DNA of 64,000 nucleotides, taken from assembly GCA_003056245.1 (NCBI GenBank), contig MVDH01000006.1, positions 124,001-188,000 of the forward strand, given 5' to 3'. The stretch comes from Cellvibrio sp. 79. Lineage in GTDB: Bacteria > Pseudomonadota > Gammaproteobacteria > Pseudomonadales > Cellvibrionaceae. Shown piece after piece: positions 26,479-35,369 of this stretch (position 1 is its first letter; every line of letters starts with the position of its first letter). A program made the position numbers and the translations under genes. The notes under the pieces are model-generated. The model had not been told where the DNA came from, ran no database searches, and worked only from the letters and a program-made list of their open reading frames with translations.

Positions 26479-26633
26479 AGGTGTCCGCCTCGGTTGCCGT
26501 AATGACGGGTTCACCCTATGAGCGCTTATGTCAGCGCCCCATGTTTTGATTTGTGCCCAGCTTACCGTCACGCGGGAAGCACTAGCGGCCAAGCGAACAA
26601 ACCAATCACCTGCAACCGGCGGTCACCTTTTTT
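26479..26633 (+). ncRNA. Candidate structured RNA or attenuator leader (~155 nt)
   Basis: Ends pair in a long closing helix: AGGTG (26479-26483) with CACCT (26624-26628), CCGCC (26485-26489) with GGCGG (26618-26622), and GGTTGC (26492-26497) with GCAACC (26612-26617), followed by TTTTTT, so the closing helix is also an intrinsic terminator. Inside, TGACGG near 26503 can pair with CCGTCA near 26570, and GCGC/GCGC and GTGC/GCAC hairpins form. It stops 38 bases before the acetyltransferase ATG. It may be a stand-alone RNA or a transcription attenuator. I match it to no RNA family I know. Confidence 0.6.
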
Positions 26634-26670
26634 ATTTATACTTCGCACACTATTTTGCAGTGTGCCCGTT

Positions 26671-27360
26671 ATGACTATTAATTCATCACCTCTCTCATCC
26701 CAGGATCACATCAATCCTTCTGACGATACCCAGGCTTATCGAACCCAACACAAGTTGCGTTTGAGTTATATGCCTTGGCTATATGAGCGGCTTAAACCCG
26801 AACATCGAATTTGGGCCCAAGCATGGCAAGAAGAAGTGCAGGCCTATCTACGCGCGATGGAAACCATCTCTATTGGGAACAATTGTTTTATCGCCCCGGA
26901 AGCCCGCCTGTTTGCTGAACGGGGTCGCCCTATAGCCATTGGCGATAACTGCTGGATTGCTGCCGACAGCGTCATTCATGGGCCAGTAACGCTCGGGAAC
27001 GGCGTTTCCATTAATCATCACGTAACACTGGACGGCGGCAGCAAAGGCATAACCATTGGCAATAATTCCCGGCTCGCTGCTTATAGCTGTGCATATGCGT
27101 TTAATCATGGCATGGAGCCTGATCGGCTTATCAAAGATCAACCGGTGAACTCCAAAGGTATTTATATTGGCGAGGACGTATGGATAGGTGCGCACGCAGG
27201 TATTGTTGATGGTGTGAGCATTGGCGACGGAGCGATTGTTGGCATGGGTAGTATTGTGACCAAAGCAATTCCTGCATTTAGCAAAGTTGCAGGGAATCCG
27301 GCGCGAGCTATTGGCAAACGGGGCAACACAGATACTCCTGATATCACAGAAACACAATAA
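26671..27360 (+). CDS. Left-handed beta-helix (hexapeptide) acyltransferase
   Basis: 229 residues from ATG 26671. Hexapeptide repeats run through the middle and C-terminus (IGNNCFIAPEARLF, IGDNCWIAADSVIHGPVTLGNG, IGEDVWIGAHAGI, IGDGAIVGMGSIVTKAIP), ending AGNPARAIGKRG, the layout of trimeric Maa/LacA-type O-acetyltransferases. NHGMEPDRLI includes the likely catalytic His. Substrate unknown. An in-frame ATG at 26518 would add 51 non-family residues encoded by the structured RNA, so I prefer 26671, although its ribosome site is poor and a hairpin (GCACAC/GTGTGC, 26645-26665) lies just before it. Confidence 0.85.
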   Translation: MTINSSPLSSQDHINPSDDTQAYRTQHKLRLSYMPWLYERLKPEHRIWAQAWQEEVQAYLRAMETISIGNNCFIAPEARLFAERGRPIAIGDNCWIAADSVIHGPVTLGNGVSINHHVTLDGGSKGITIGNNSRLAAYSCAYAFNHGMEPDRLIKDQPVNSKGIYIGEDVWIGAHAGIVDGVSIGDGAIVGMGSIVTKAIPAFSKVAGNPARAIGKRGNTDTPDITETQ

Positions 27361-27422
27361 TCACGCAAAAAATCGCCGCGCTGCAACTAGACTAAAAACA
27401 CGACTTAGCCCCGGATTTAGTA

Positions 27423-28451
27423 ATGAGATACCTGCTGCACCCCACAATGATTTGCTTGTTACTGATCCTGGCTCAAACCGGTCTTGCGCAACCACAACTC
27501 AATGTTCTTGCGTGGGAGGGCTATGCCGAAGCCGACCTCGTTAGGGAGTTTGAACAACAAACCGGTAGTAACGTAGCGGTGACACTAGTGCATTCTGACG
27601 ATGAACTATGGAATCGAGTCAATAAAGACGGCCACGAAAATTATGATCTGATTGCAGTCAACACTGCAGAATTACAACGCTATCTGAAAAAAGGTTATTT
27701 GCGCGCGATCAACACCGCTGAAATTCCCAATATCCAATACCAGGATGAGCGCTTTCAGGACACCACTAAAATTCCCGGTTTAACGGCGCAGGGCCAAACA
27801 TTTGCAATTCCCTATACCTACTCGGAAATGGGATTAATATATAACCGCAAACTGGTTCACCAGCCACCGGAATCCATCACCATATTGTGGGACAAAAAGT
27901 ACGCCGGAAAAATATTGGCTTTTAATACCAGCAACCATAATTTCACTCTGGCCGGTATCAGCCTTGGACTGCCCCACCCCTTCCAACAAACACCGGAAGA
28001 GCTCAATCGCTCGGCACGTCATTTGGTGGAATTACGCCGCAACTTGTTAACTTTTTATTCTTCACCGCAAGAAGCGGTAAAACTTTTTAAAACCCAAGAG
28101 ATAGCACTCATCTACGCCAACTATGGCAGTCAACAATTAAAAGCATTGGCAGATGTAGGAGCCGATGTCGGCTATACCTTGCCGAAAGATGGCACTCTCG
28201 CCTGGCTGGATTGCTGGGCCATCAGCAGAACAGCCGGGCCGCTCGCTGAACAATGGATTGATTTTATGCTGGATGAAAAAGCCAGCCAGCGCTTAAGCCA
28301 CAACCAGGGGCTCGCCAGTACCCGCCACTCCTCCACTATTCACCACAACAACCAACTAATCTGGCTGGAACCCATTGAAGATGCAGAAGCACGCAACCAA
28401 TTGTGGGATCAAATTATTTCCGGTGATGTCATGGAAAGGTTTGCACCATGA
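27423..28451 (+). CDS. PotD/NspS-like periplasmic solute-binding protein
   Basis: 342 residues. Signal peptide (MICLLLILAQTGLAQ, cleavage near residue 23) then a spermidine/putrescine-binding fold: LNVLAWEGYAEADLVREFEQ, YDLIAVNTAELQRY, FAIPYTYSEMGLIYN and LDCWAISRTAGPLAEQW follow PotD/PotF closely. No ABC permease or ATPase gene is present. It overlaps the diguanylate cyclase gene by 4 bases instead, the arrangement of NspS-MbaA in Vibrio cholerae, where the binding protein is a polyamine sensor. Ligand is inferred. Confidence 0.88.
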   Translation: MRYLLHPTMICLLLILAQTGLAQPQLNVLAWEGYAEADLVREFEQQTGSNVAVTLVHSDDELWNRVNKDGHENYDLIAVNTAELQRYLKKGYLRAINTAEIPNIQYQDERFQDTTKIPGLTAQGQTFAIPYTYSEMGLIYNRKLVHQPPESITILWDKKYAGKILAFNTSNHNFTLAGISLGLPHPFQQTPEELNRSARHLVELRRNLLTFYSSPQEAVKLFKTQEIALIYANYGSQQLKALADVGADVGYTLPKDGTLAWLDCWAISRTAGPLAEQWIDFMLDEKASQRLSHNQGLASTRHSSTIHHNNQLIWLEPIEDAEARNQLWDQIISGDVMERFAP

Positions 28452-30190
28452 ATTCACGCCTGGTTATTAAACTCACAATCTGGATTGCACTGCTTAGTTT
28501 GTTGAGCGCGGCAGTAAACGTTTATTTTACTTACAATCAAAGTCGCGCCCTGCTCATTCAATCGTCACAAGATAAATTAGCAACCGCTACGCGCGTGCTC
28601 GCCAATCGCTATGCGTTTTTTATTGAAGATATCGGTAAAGATTTATTATTCATTTCACACTTGCCCGCTATTCGTGAAATCGCCACGTCCAACTCTGTCG
28701 ATGTACAACTAAAACGTGAACGCCTGGGTATCGCGTTATCACAATTATTAAAACCACATGATGAATATAATCAGGTGCGCCTTATTGGTGCCGCTGAGCA
28801 TGGCCGCGAGCTGGTGCGCATCGACAAAACTGAAAATGGCCTAAGCATCGTTGAGGGATTGGCCCTGCAAGAAAAAGCACATTACTCCTACGTATACAAC
28901 ACATTAAAACTTAAACCCGGAGAAGTATTTATTTCTGCCATCCGCCTTAATAAAGAGCGGGGCTTGCTCGATAGTTATGGCAAACCCAGCATTATTATGG
29001 CCACACCAATATACACCGACGACAACACTGTATTCGGCGCAATTGTGATTAATGTAGATCTGGAAAAAATGTTTGCCATGATTGAAACAGATATTCCGAA
29101 TGATATTGATATTATTGCTACCAACTCTGCTGGCGATTATCTTTTACATCCTGATGCCGAAAAAACCTTTGGTTTTGATAAAGGCTCCCGCTTTATGATT
29201 CAGCAAGATTTACCTGCGGCACAACGCATATTTTCAGGAGAAAGCAATAATTTGGTCGCAGAAATGCAGGATTTACGGATGCCGCAAAAACAAGCCGTGA
29301 TTTCACTCACCAAGGTTCCATTTCGTTGGGCGGCGGATGAAAACTATATTGTTCTCGGATTAGTTAGCAATCTGGATGCTGTTCTTGCAGAAAGCCGGCA
29401 ACTGGGGATTACCGCATTAAAAAGTGCATTGGCTTTTGGCTTGTTATTTATTGGCTTATCCTTATTTCTTGCTCACAAAATAGCAACTCCACTGCGCCAA
29501 ATCGCAACCACCTTTGCACATTTCAAACAAGGCGACTCAGTGCCTGAAGTGAATTTGCAACGGGATGACGAATTGGGCTTGCTTGCACGCAACTTTTCCA
29601 TCATGGCCAAAAAGCTAAATGCGCAATTATTGGAATTAAATAACCAACGTCAGTACCTCCACAAGGTTGTGCATCATGATCCGTTAACCGGCTTGCCGAA
29701 TCGAATTTTATTGGAAGATCGCATTGAGCAAGCGCTGATTAGCGCACGCCGCGATAAAATGGAAATTGCCATTATGTTGATTGATCTTGATGGATTTAAA
29801 CCGGTCAATGATACGTTTGGCCACGATATCGGTGATGCATTATTGCAGGAGTGCGCCACGCGCATGCTCAGCTGTGTTCGTGAAACTGACACGGTTGCAC
29901 GCTATGGTGGCGATGAATTTATGATTATTATTTCGGCGCGTGATTTACAATTGCGTGGCATGACTACTCGCCATGTCAGTCGTCAGGTTGCCGATAAAAT
30001 CCGGCATTCATTGAACACGCCTTTCGCACTGGACAATCGCGACATTAATATTTCCTGCAGCATTGGCATAGCCCTCTACCCGCAGGATGGTGATGATAAA
30101 AATGCGCTGATTAAAAACGCCGACTCTGCCATGTATGCGGCAAAAGCTATCGGCAAAAACGGTGTAAAGCATTACAGTGATATTGAATAG
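28448..30190 (+). CDS. Membrane diguanylate cyclase with periplasmic sensor, HAMP and GGDEF
   Basis: 580 residues: TM1 (about 7-27), a periplasmic dCache/PDC-like sensor (about 30-300), TM2 (about 312-335), HAMP (IATPLRQIATTFAHFKQGD), a short coiled linker, and GGDEF domain (about 410-578). The active site GGDEF is at residues 487-491, preceded by the inhibitory I-site RETD five residues upstream, so it should be an active, product-inhibited c-di-GMP synthase. No EAL domain, unlike MbaA. Coupled to the solute-binding protein gene, which probably controls it. Confidence 0.93.
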   Translation: MNSRLVIKLTIWIALLSLLSAAVNVYFTYNQSRALLIQSSQDKLATATRVLANRYAFFIEDIGKDLLFISHLPAIREIATSNSVDVQLKRERLGIALSQLLKPHDEYNQVRLIGAAEHGRELVRIDKTENGLSIVEGLALQEKAHYSYVYNTLKLKPGEVFISAIRLNKERGLLDSYGKPSIIMATPIYTDDNTVFGAIVINVDLEKMFAMIETDIPNDIDIIATNSAGDYLLHPDAEKTFGFDKGSRFMIQQDLPAAQRIFSGESNNLVAEMQDLRMPQKQAVISLTKVPFRWAADENYIVLGLVSNLDAVLAESRQLGITALKSALAFGLLFIGLSLFLAHKIATPLRQIATTFAHFKQGDSVPEVNLQRDDELGLLARNFSIMAKKLNAQLLELNNQRQYLHKVVHHDPLTGLPNRILLEDRIEQALISARRDKMEIAIMLIDLDGFKPVNDTFGHDIGDALLQECATRMLSCVRETDTVARYGGDEFMIIISARDLQLRGMTTRHVSRQVADKIRHSLNTPFALDNRDINISCSIGIALYPQDGDDKNALIKNADSAMYAAKAIGKNGVKHYSDIE

Positions 30191-30201
30191 GACTATTGTT
30201 A

Positions 30202-31746
30202 ATGATTGACTCCCATTGGGCTCTAACCTTACTCACCTGGCTGGAAGTATTATTTATCGCCGTTGTTGGCGCATTACTATTGGCCGTGGTGATTATGTAT
30301 ATCACCGACATCAACCAAAATACTCATGCGATCCGCAAAAATTATCCGGTATTGGGACGCTTCCGTTATTTCTTTGAACATATCGGTGAATTTTTTCGCC
30401 AATATTTTTTTGCACAGGATCGCGAAGAAATGCCGTTCAATCGCGCCGACCGTTCCTGGGTTTATCGCGCCGCGAAAGATATTGATAACAACCTCGGTTT
30501 TGGATCGACATTGGATTTAAATAAACCGGGCACGCTGATTTTTCTGAATTCAGCATTTCCGATTCAGGAGCAAGATGCATTAATGCCATCACCTGTGACG
30601 GTTGGTCCATTTTGTAAATTCCCTTATACCACCCATTCCATTTTTAATATTTCCGGCATGAGTTATGGCGCGATTTCAAAACCGGCCGTACTTTCATTAT
30701 CACGCGGGGCAGCCAAAGCCGGCTGCTGGTTAAATACTGGTGAAGGTGGTTTGTCACCTTATCATTTGGACGGTGGATGCGATCTGGTATTTCAAATTGG
30801 TACGGCAAAATATGGCGTGCGTGATTTGCTGGGAAATTTAAGCGATGAACGCCTGCGCGATTTGGCTGCAAAATCACAAATCAAAATGTTTGAAATTAAA
30901 TTAAGCCAGGGCGCCAAGCCCGGCAAAGGTGGCATTCTGCCTGCTGAAAAAGTATCTGCTGAAGTAGCAAAAATTCGCGGCATTACTGAAGGTGAAGCGT
31001 CTATCAGCCCGAATGGACATACCGATATTCGCTCTGCAGTGGATTTGCTGAATATGGTAAACCACATTCGCAATGTCACAGGCAAACCTGTGGGATTTAA
31101 AGCGGTGTTGGGCGAGAAACGTTGGCTAATGGAATTGATTAATGAAATTCGAGCGCAGGGAATTGAATCCGCGCCCGATTTTATTACGTTGGATAGCGCC
31201 GATGGCGGCAGCGGTGCTGCACCGCAACCGCTGCTCGATCACGTTGGTTTACCTATTAAGGAAAGCCTGCCATGGCTCACCGGATTATTGCGTGAAGCAG
31301 GATTGAAAGAGCGTATTAAAGTGGTTGTTGCCGGTAAATTAATTACGCCGCATATGGTTGCATGGGCGCTTGCATCGGGCGCCGATTTTGTAAATAGTGC
31401 GCGTGGTTTTATGTTTGCACTGGGCTGCATCCAGGCATTGCAATGCCACAAAAATACGTGCCCCACCGGCATCACGACCCACAATGCAAAATTGCAAAAA
31501 GGGCTCGACCCAACGGATAAAGCAGAGCGCGTAGCTGCCTATCAACGCAACATTACGAAAAGTGTGGCGATGATCGCGCACTCCTGTGGTGTTGCAGAAC
31601 CGCGGCAATTGCGTACTGAGCATATCAATATCGTAGGTGCCAATGGATTCTCTATTCCTTTGGATGAAGTAGCACCGCAAACGATAATTATTTTGCCAGC
31701 GCAAACTCACAACTCATCCATTAATAAACTGGCCGATAAATCCTAA
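30202..31746 (+). CDS. FMN-binding glutamate synthase family protein, membrane-anchored
   Basis: 514 residues from ATG 30202 (AGGA 9 bases upstream; TTG 30196 rejected). One or two N-terminal hydrophobic segments (about 7-40) anchor it. The rest is the GltB-type FMN barrel: FNISGMSYGAISKPAV, GCWLNTGEGGLSPYH, KMFEIKLSQGAKPGKGG, LDSADGGSGAAPQ and the cysteine block CHKNTCPTGITTHN. It lacks the glutaminase and GltB C-terminal domains, so it is not a whole glutamate synthase; electron donor and substrate are unknown. 11 bp after the cyclase gene, probably cotranscribed. Confidence 0.88.
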   Translation: MIDSHWALTLLTWLEVLFIAVVGALLLAVVIMYITDINQNTHAIRKNYPVLGRFRYFFEHIGEFFRQYFFAQDREEMPFNRADRSWVYRAAKDIDNNLGFGSTLDLNKPGTLIFLNSAFPIQEQDALMPSPVTVGPFCKFPYTTHSIFNISGMSYGAISKPAVLSLSRGAAKAGCWLNTGEGGLSPYHLDGGCDLVFQIGTAKYGVRDLLGNLSDERLRDLAAKSQIKMFEIKLSQGAKPGKGGILPAEKVSAEVAKIRGITEGEASISPNGHTDIRSAVDLLNMVNHIRNVTGKPVGFKAVLGEKRWLMELINEIRAQGIESAPDFITLDSADGGSGAAPQPLLDHVGLPIKESLPWLTGLLREAGLKERIKVVVAGKLITPHMVAWALASGADFVNSARGFMFALGCIQALQCHKNTCPTGITTHNAKLQKGLDPTDKAERVAAYQRNITKSVAMIAHSCGVAEPRQLRTEHINIVGANGFSIPLDEVAPQTIIILPAQTHNSSINKLADKS

Positions 31747-31755
31747 GAGTTTCCA

Positions 31756-32325
31756 ATGAAAGCAATATTCTTGTTTTGTGCATCGTTAATGGCGATGAAT
31801 ATCGCTATCGCACAAACATCGCTGAACACAACGAATGCAAAACCGGCCAATGAGATATCGCCACCAAAAACACAAATTGAAGATCTCGATTGGATCGATA
31901 AAAAACATATGGAAGATGAAGCGCTTAAAATCGATACGCTTTTTCAATCCAAATTAGGTGTAGGCATTCGCCGCGATTTAACCGACCTGAACTCATTACA
32001 GCGGCTTATCGATAATAAGTTGGTAGAACCTGATGACTATAAAACCTTGCAAGCCATGGGTATTGTGCTCGGCAATGTGATGCAGGCCGACTTTTCCAGC
32101 GCACTGGAATGGAAGGTATACAGCGACGAACTTGGACGCAGCCGGGCATTGTGTATTCGCAATTCCGCCAATTGTTTATTTCCTATCACGATGCTGGAAC
32201 GTCGCGTAGAATCCGGCATACATCCGGATGTAAAAAAAATTTACCATGAGGCAATTTTATCAATGGAAGAACACCTCCCCCGGTTACCTTATGGTGGCGG
32301 CATCATGTATAGATTGCCAAGATAA
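31756..32325 (+). CDS. Periplasmic DUF3806-like protein
   Basis: 189 residues with a signal peptide (MKAIFLFCASLMAMNIAIAQ, cleavage near residue 20) and no membrane segment afterwards. The mature part includes LDWIDKKHMEDEAL, LQRLIDNKLVEPDDYKTLQAMGIVLGNV, EWKVYSDELGRSRALCI and a C-terminal YGGGIMYRLPR; the GIVLG...WKVY..E.GR pattern resembles DUF3806. Function unknown. It follows the flavoprotein gene by 9 bases and is the last gene of the unit. Confidence 0.7.
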   Translation: MKAIFLFCASLMAMNIAIAQTSLNTTNAKPANEISPPKTQIEDLDWIDKKHMEDEALKIDTLFQSKLGVGIRRDLTDLNSLQRLIDNKLVEPDDYKTLQAMGIVLGNVMQADFSSALEWKVYSDELGRSRALCIRNSANCLFPITMLERRVESGIHPDVKKIYHEAILSMEEHLPRLPYGGGIMYRLPR

Positions 32326-32493
32326 TTTATTGCCTTGTCGAAAACTGCTCGATTGCTACGACTACTAGCGTGCATTGCCACGTTTAGTTGCGCGCTCCAA
32401 ACACCTGTTTTTACATTTACTGACATTTGCTGGCAGTGGAAATCGCTAACCTGTGCATGATCACGGAACAGAATTTATTAACGGAAACCTATT

Positions 32494-33726
32494 ATGACTG
32501 ACTATTCTACCCATCCGGTTCCATCGCGTATTTCATCCGGGGAATTTACTTTACTCGTTGCATTGATGATGTCGATCGTTGCCATTTCAATTGATGCATT
32601 GTTACCTGCACTGGGATTTATTGCGAAGGACGTTACCCTCAGCCATCCCAACCAGATTCAATATGTCATCAGCGCATTATTTTTGGGGATGGCCTTGGGG
32701 CAATTGGTTTGCGGACCATTATCTGATGCAACTGGCCGCAAAAAAGTACTCTATGGCGGCATTACATTATTTTTTCTTGGCAGTGCGGTTTGCTTTTTCG
32801 CAACGACAATAGAAGGTTTACTCATCGGGCGTTTTATTCAAGGGTTAGGTGTTGCCGGGCCTTATGTATCAGCTATTTCGATTGTGCGCGATAAATATGC
32901 GGGCAATGAAATGGCTCGCGTTATGTCGCTGGTGATGATGATTTTTATTATGGTGCCCGCGATTGCACCAAGCCTTGGCCAAGCCGTTTTACTGGTTAGC
33001 TCGTGGCATTATATTTTTGTGCTTTATATTGTTTATGCGCTGATTATCGGTACCTGGATTTTCTGGCGACTGGAAGAAACGCTACCAAAGGAATATCGCA
33101 TTCCTTTTACTCGTACTGGTTTTGTTGAAGGATTTAAAGAAGTTATCAGCAACTATTCCACCATGTGTTACACCTTGTGCATGGGATTATTCTTCGGCAG
33201 TTTCATGGGCTATTTAAATTCATCACAACAAATTTTCCAGGAACTGTTTAATACCGGAAAAATGTTTACCGTCTATTTTGGCGTGTTGGCATTGTTATTT
33301 GGCGCCGCATCCATGGTGAATGCGCGCTTTGTACAAAAATGGGGAATGGAGTTTTTATGCAATCAGGCAACCTGGGGCATTATCGGAAGCTCAGGCATTT
33401 TCCTTATTGTGCAACTATTAACCCCGCCTACCCTCTGGGCATTTTTGATCTATGCCGCCGTGTTGTTTTTTTGCTTCGGGTTAGTCTTTGGCAATGTGAA
33501 TGCCATGGCGATGGAACCTATGGGACACGTTGCGGGAATTGCATCAGCGGTGATTGGCGCAAGCTCATCAATTTTATCCATGGCAATCGGTACTGCTATC
33601 GGGCAAATGTACAATAACACGCTGATTCCCATGACCTGCGGCTTCTTATTCCTCGCTACGCTATGTTTGATTATTTTAAATCTGGCAAAACAACGAAAGC
33701 TCTCTGAAGCAGATTCTGTCGCCTAA
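32494..33726 (+). CDS. Bcr/CflA-type multidrug MFS efflux transporter
   Basis: 410 residues, 12 predicted helices. The Bcr/CflA drug:H+ antiporter signature DALLPAL near residue 30, [19 protein letters not shown] (motif A) at the helix 2-3 loop, [22 protein letters not shown] in helices 4-5, and [13 protein letters not shown] after helix 5. Likely exports small toxic compounds; substrate range not readable. Transcribed alone, 168 bases after the preceding gene; I see nothing notable in that gap. Confidence 0.88.
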   Translation: MTDYSTHPVPSRISSGEFTLLVALMMSIVAISIDALLPALGFIAKDVTLSHPNQIQYVISALFLGMALGQLVCGPLSDATGRKKVLYGGITLFFLGSAVCFFATTIEGLLIGRFIQGLGVAGPYVSAISIVRDKYAGNEMARVMSLVMMIFIMVPAIAPSLGQAVLLVSSWHYIFVLYIVYALIIGTWIFWRLEETLPKEYRIPFTRTGFVEGFKEVISNYSTMCYTLCMGLFFGSFMGYLNSSQQIFQELFNTGKMFTVYFGVLALLFGAASMVNARFVQKWGMEFLCNQATWGIIGSSGIFLIVQLLTPPTLWAFLIYAAVLFFCFGLVFGNVNAMAMEPMGHVAGIASAVIGASSSILSMAIGTAIGQMYNNTLIPMTCGFLFLATLCLIILNLAKQRKLSEADSVA

Positions 33727-33776
33727 AAATACATAAAAGTTGCTGGCTTATTGAGCAGCAACTGCGTACCATGCGC

Positions 33777-33864
33777 GGCGACACCATAGGTCAGTGTCGC
33801 CCTCCATGCAGCAAACTACGTGTTTGCCCTATCTCCGCTCGCCAGACCTTGCCCGCAACGCGGG
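33777..33864 (+). promoter_or_regulatory. Structured 5' leader of rhlE with three hairpins
   Basis: Three consecutive hairpins precede the start: GGCGACAC/GTGTCGCC (33777-33784 with 33794-33801), GCAAAC/GTTTGC (33811-33816 with 33822-33827) and CCCGC/GCGGG (33852-33856 with 33860-33864). The gene then starts with a GGA ribosome site at 33888. Such a leader could autoregulate or cold-regulate helicase production. Confidence 0.6.
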
Positions 33865-33887
33865 AGGCCGAGCCACAGGAATTATCT

Positions 33888-35279
33888 ATGTCGTTTGAAA
33901 GTCTCGGTCTGCGGGCCGATATTCTGCGTGCTATTGCCGAAGCGGGTTACAACACCCCTACCCCTATTCAATTACAAGCCATCCCCGCTGTTTTAAAAGG
34001 TGGTGACATACTTGCCGGTGCCCAAACCGGTACCGGTAAAACCGCCGGTTTCACTCTGCCACTGCTGGAAAAGCTCAGTCAAAAAGCGGCAGATAAAACT
34101 GCCAAAGGTCGCCGCCCTGTCCGTGCGCTCATCCTGACCCCAACGCGCGAACTCGCCGCCCAGGTTCATGAAAGCGTGCGGACCTACGGAAAATATCTGC
34201 CCTTGCGTTCAACTGTGGTGTTTGGTGGCGTCAGCATCAATCCACAAATGATGAACTTGCGTGGCGGTACCGATGTGCTGGTTGCCACACCGGGCCGCTT
34301 GCTCGATCTGGTAAACCAGAACGCCGTGTCATTACGTGAAGTTGAAGTGTTGGTGTTGGATGAAGCAGACCGCATGCTGGACATGGGCTTTATTCATGAC
34401 ATCAAAAAAGTATTGGCTTTACTGCCCAAGCAACGCCAGAACCTGCTGTTCTCCGCCACCTTTTCTGACGAGATTAAAGCGCTGGCTGATAAATTATTAA
34501 ACCAGCCAACCCTGATTGAAGTTGCGCGCCGCAATACTGCATCTGAACGCGTCACCCAGCGCGTTCATCCCGTTGACCGCAACCGTAAACGCGAACTTTT
34601 ATCGCATCTGATCAAGCAAGGTAATTGGCAGCAGGTATTAATCTTTACCCGCACCAAACACGGCGCTAATAAGCTCACCGAGCAATTGCTGGATGATGGT
34701 ATTAGCGCAGCGGCAATTCACGGCAACAAAAGCCAGGGTGCGCGCACCAAAGCGCTTGAGGATTTCAAACGCGGTGAAATCCGGGCGCTGGTTGCTACTG
34801 ATATTGCTGCACGCGGAATTGATATCGATCAACTGCCTTATGTAGTGAATTATGAATTGCCTAACGTACCGGAAGATTATGTACATCGTATTGGTCGTAC
34901 CGGCCGTGCTGATGCAGAAGGTATCGCGGTATCGCTTGTGTGCATCGACGAAGATAAGTTTTTGCGTGATATTGAGAAATTAATCAAGCGCACTATCGAT
35001 AAGCAAATCCTTTCCGGTTTTGAACCAGATCCTAATGCCAAGCCGGAACCTATTGTATTAGGTCGTCGTATGACAATAGGTGCTGGTGCTGGCAAGCCAG
35101 GAAAAAGCCGCAATAGTAAACCGGGAGCACCTGCACTCGGACAAAAGCCCAAAAATGGCAGCGCTAAAAAGAACCCGGCTGGAAATCAACAACGGACTAC
35201 CAAACCAGCCAATTCATCAGCGCAAACGCATCGCAAAGGCAATTCAAAACCGCAACAACGTACACAATCTGCCAATTAA
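33888..35279 (+). CDS. rhlE: DEAD-box ATP-dependent RNA helicase RhlE
   Basis: 463 residues from ATG 33888. The Q motif [20 protein letters not shown], Walker A AQTGTGKT (about 45-52), [12 protein letters not shown] in [16 protein letters not shown], and [10 protein letters not shown] are all intact. The last ~90 residues are basic and rich in Gly, Lys, Asn and Gln, the disordered RNA-binding tail typical of RhlE. Acts in ribosome assembly and RNA turnover. A longer frame from 33771 runs through the structured leader and is not family-like. Confidence 0.95.
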   Translation: MSFESLGLRADILRAIAEAGYNTPTPIQLQAIPAVLKGGDILAGAQTGTGKTAGFTLPLLEKLSQKAADKTAKGRRPVRALILTPTRELAAQVHESVRTYGKYLPLRSTVVFGGVSINPQMMNLRGGTDVLVATPGRLLDLVNQNAVSLREVEVLVLDEADRMLDMGFIHDIKKVLALLPKQRQNLLFSATFSDEIKALADKLLNQPTLIEVARRNTASERVTQRVHPVDRNRKRELLSHLIKQGNWQQVLIFTRTKHGANKLTEQLLDDGISAAAIHGNKSQGARTKALEDFKRGEIRALVATDIAARGIDIDQLPYVVNYELPNVPEDYVHRIGRTGRADAEGIAVSLVCIDEDKFLRDIEKLIKRTIDKQILSGFEPDPNAKPEPIVLGRRMTIGAGAGKPGKSRNSKPGAPALGQKPKNGSAKKNPAGNQQRTTKPANSSAQTHRKGNSKPQQRTQSAN

Positions 35280-35290
35280 AATAATTGGTT

Positions 35291-35331
35291 AAAAAAAATC
35301 CCCTCCAGCAATTGCTAAAGGGGATTTTTTT
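35291..35331. terminator. Bidirectional terminator between rhlE and fleQ
   Basis: Stem with outer A/T pairs and core TCCCCT/AGGGGA, flanked by an A-run and a T-run, so it can end both convergent genes. Confidence 0.9.
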
Positions 35332-35369
35332 GATTCGTGAATTTCGAACTATTTGATGAATACCGTACA

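Noticed and set aside
26479-26633. Identification of the structured RNA as 6S, SRP RNA or a known riboswitch
   Set aside because: Length, neighbours (no fau gene) and motifs did not match 6S, 4.5S, cobalamin, TPP, FMN, glycine, SAH or c-di-GMP classes as I remember them.
26518-26670. In-frame N-terminal extension of the acetyltransferase
   Set aside because: The 51 extra residues come from the structured RNA region, match no family, and lie upstream of a terminator.
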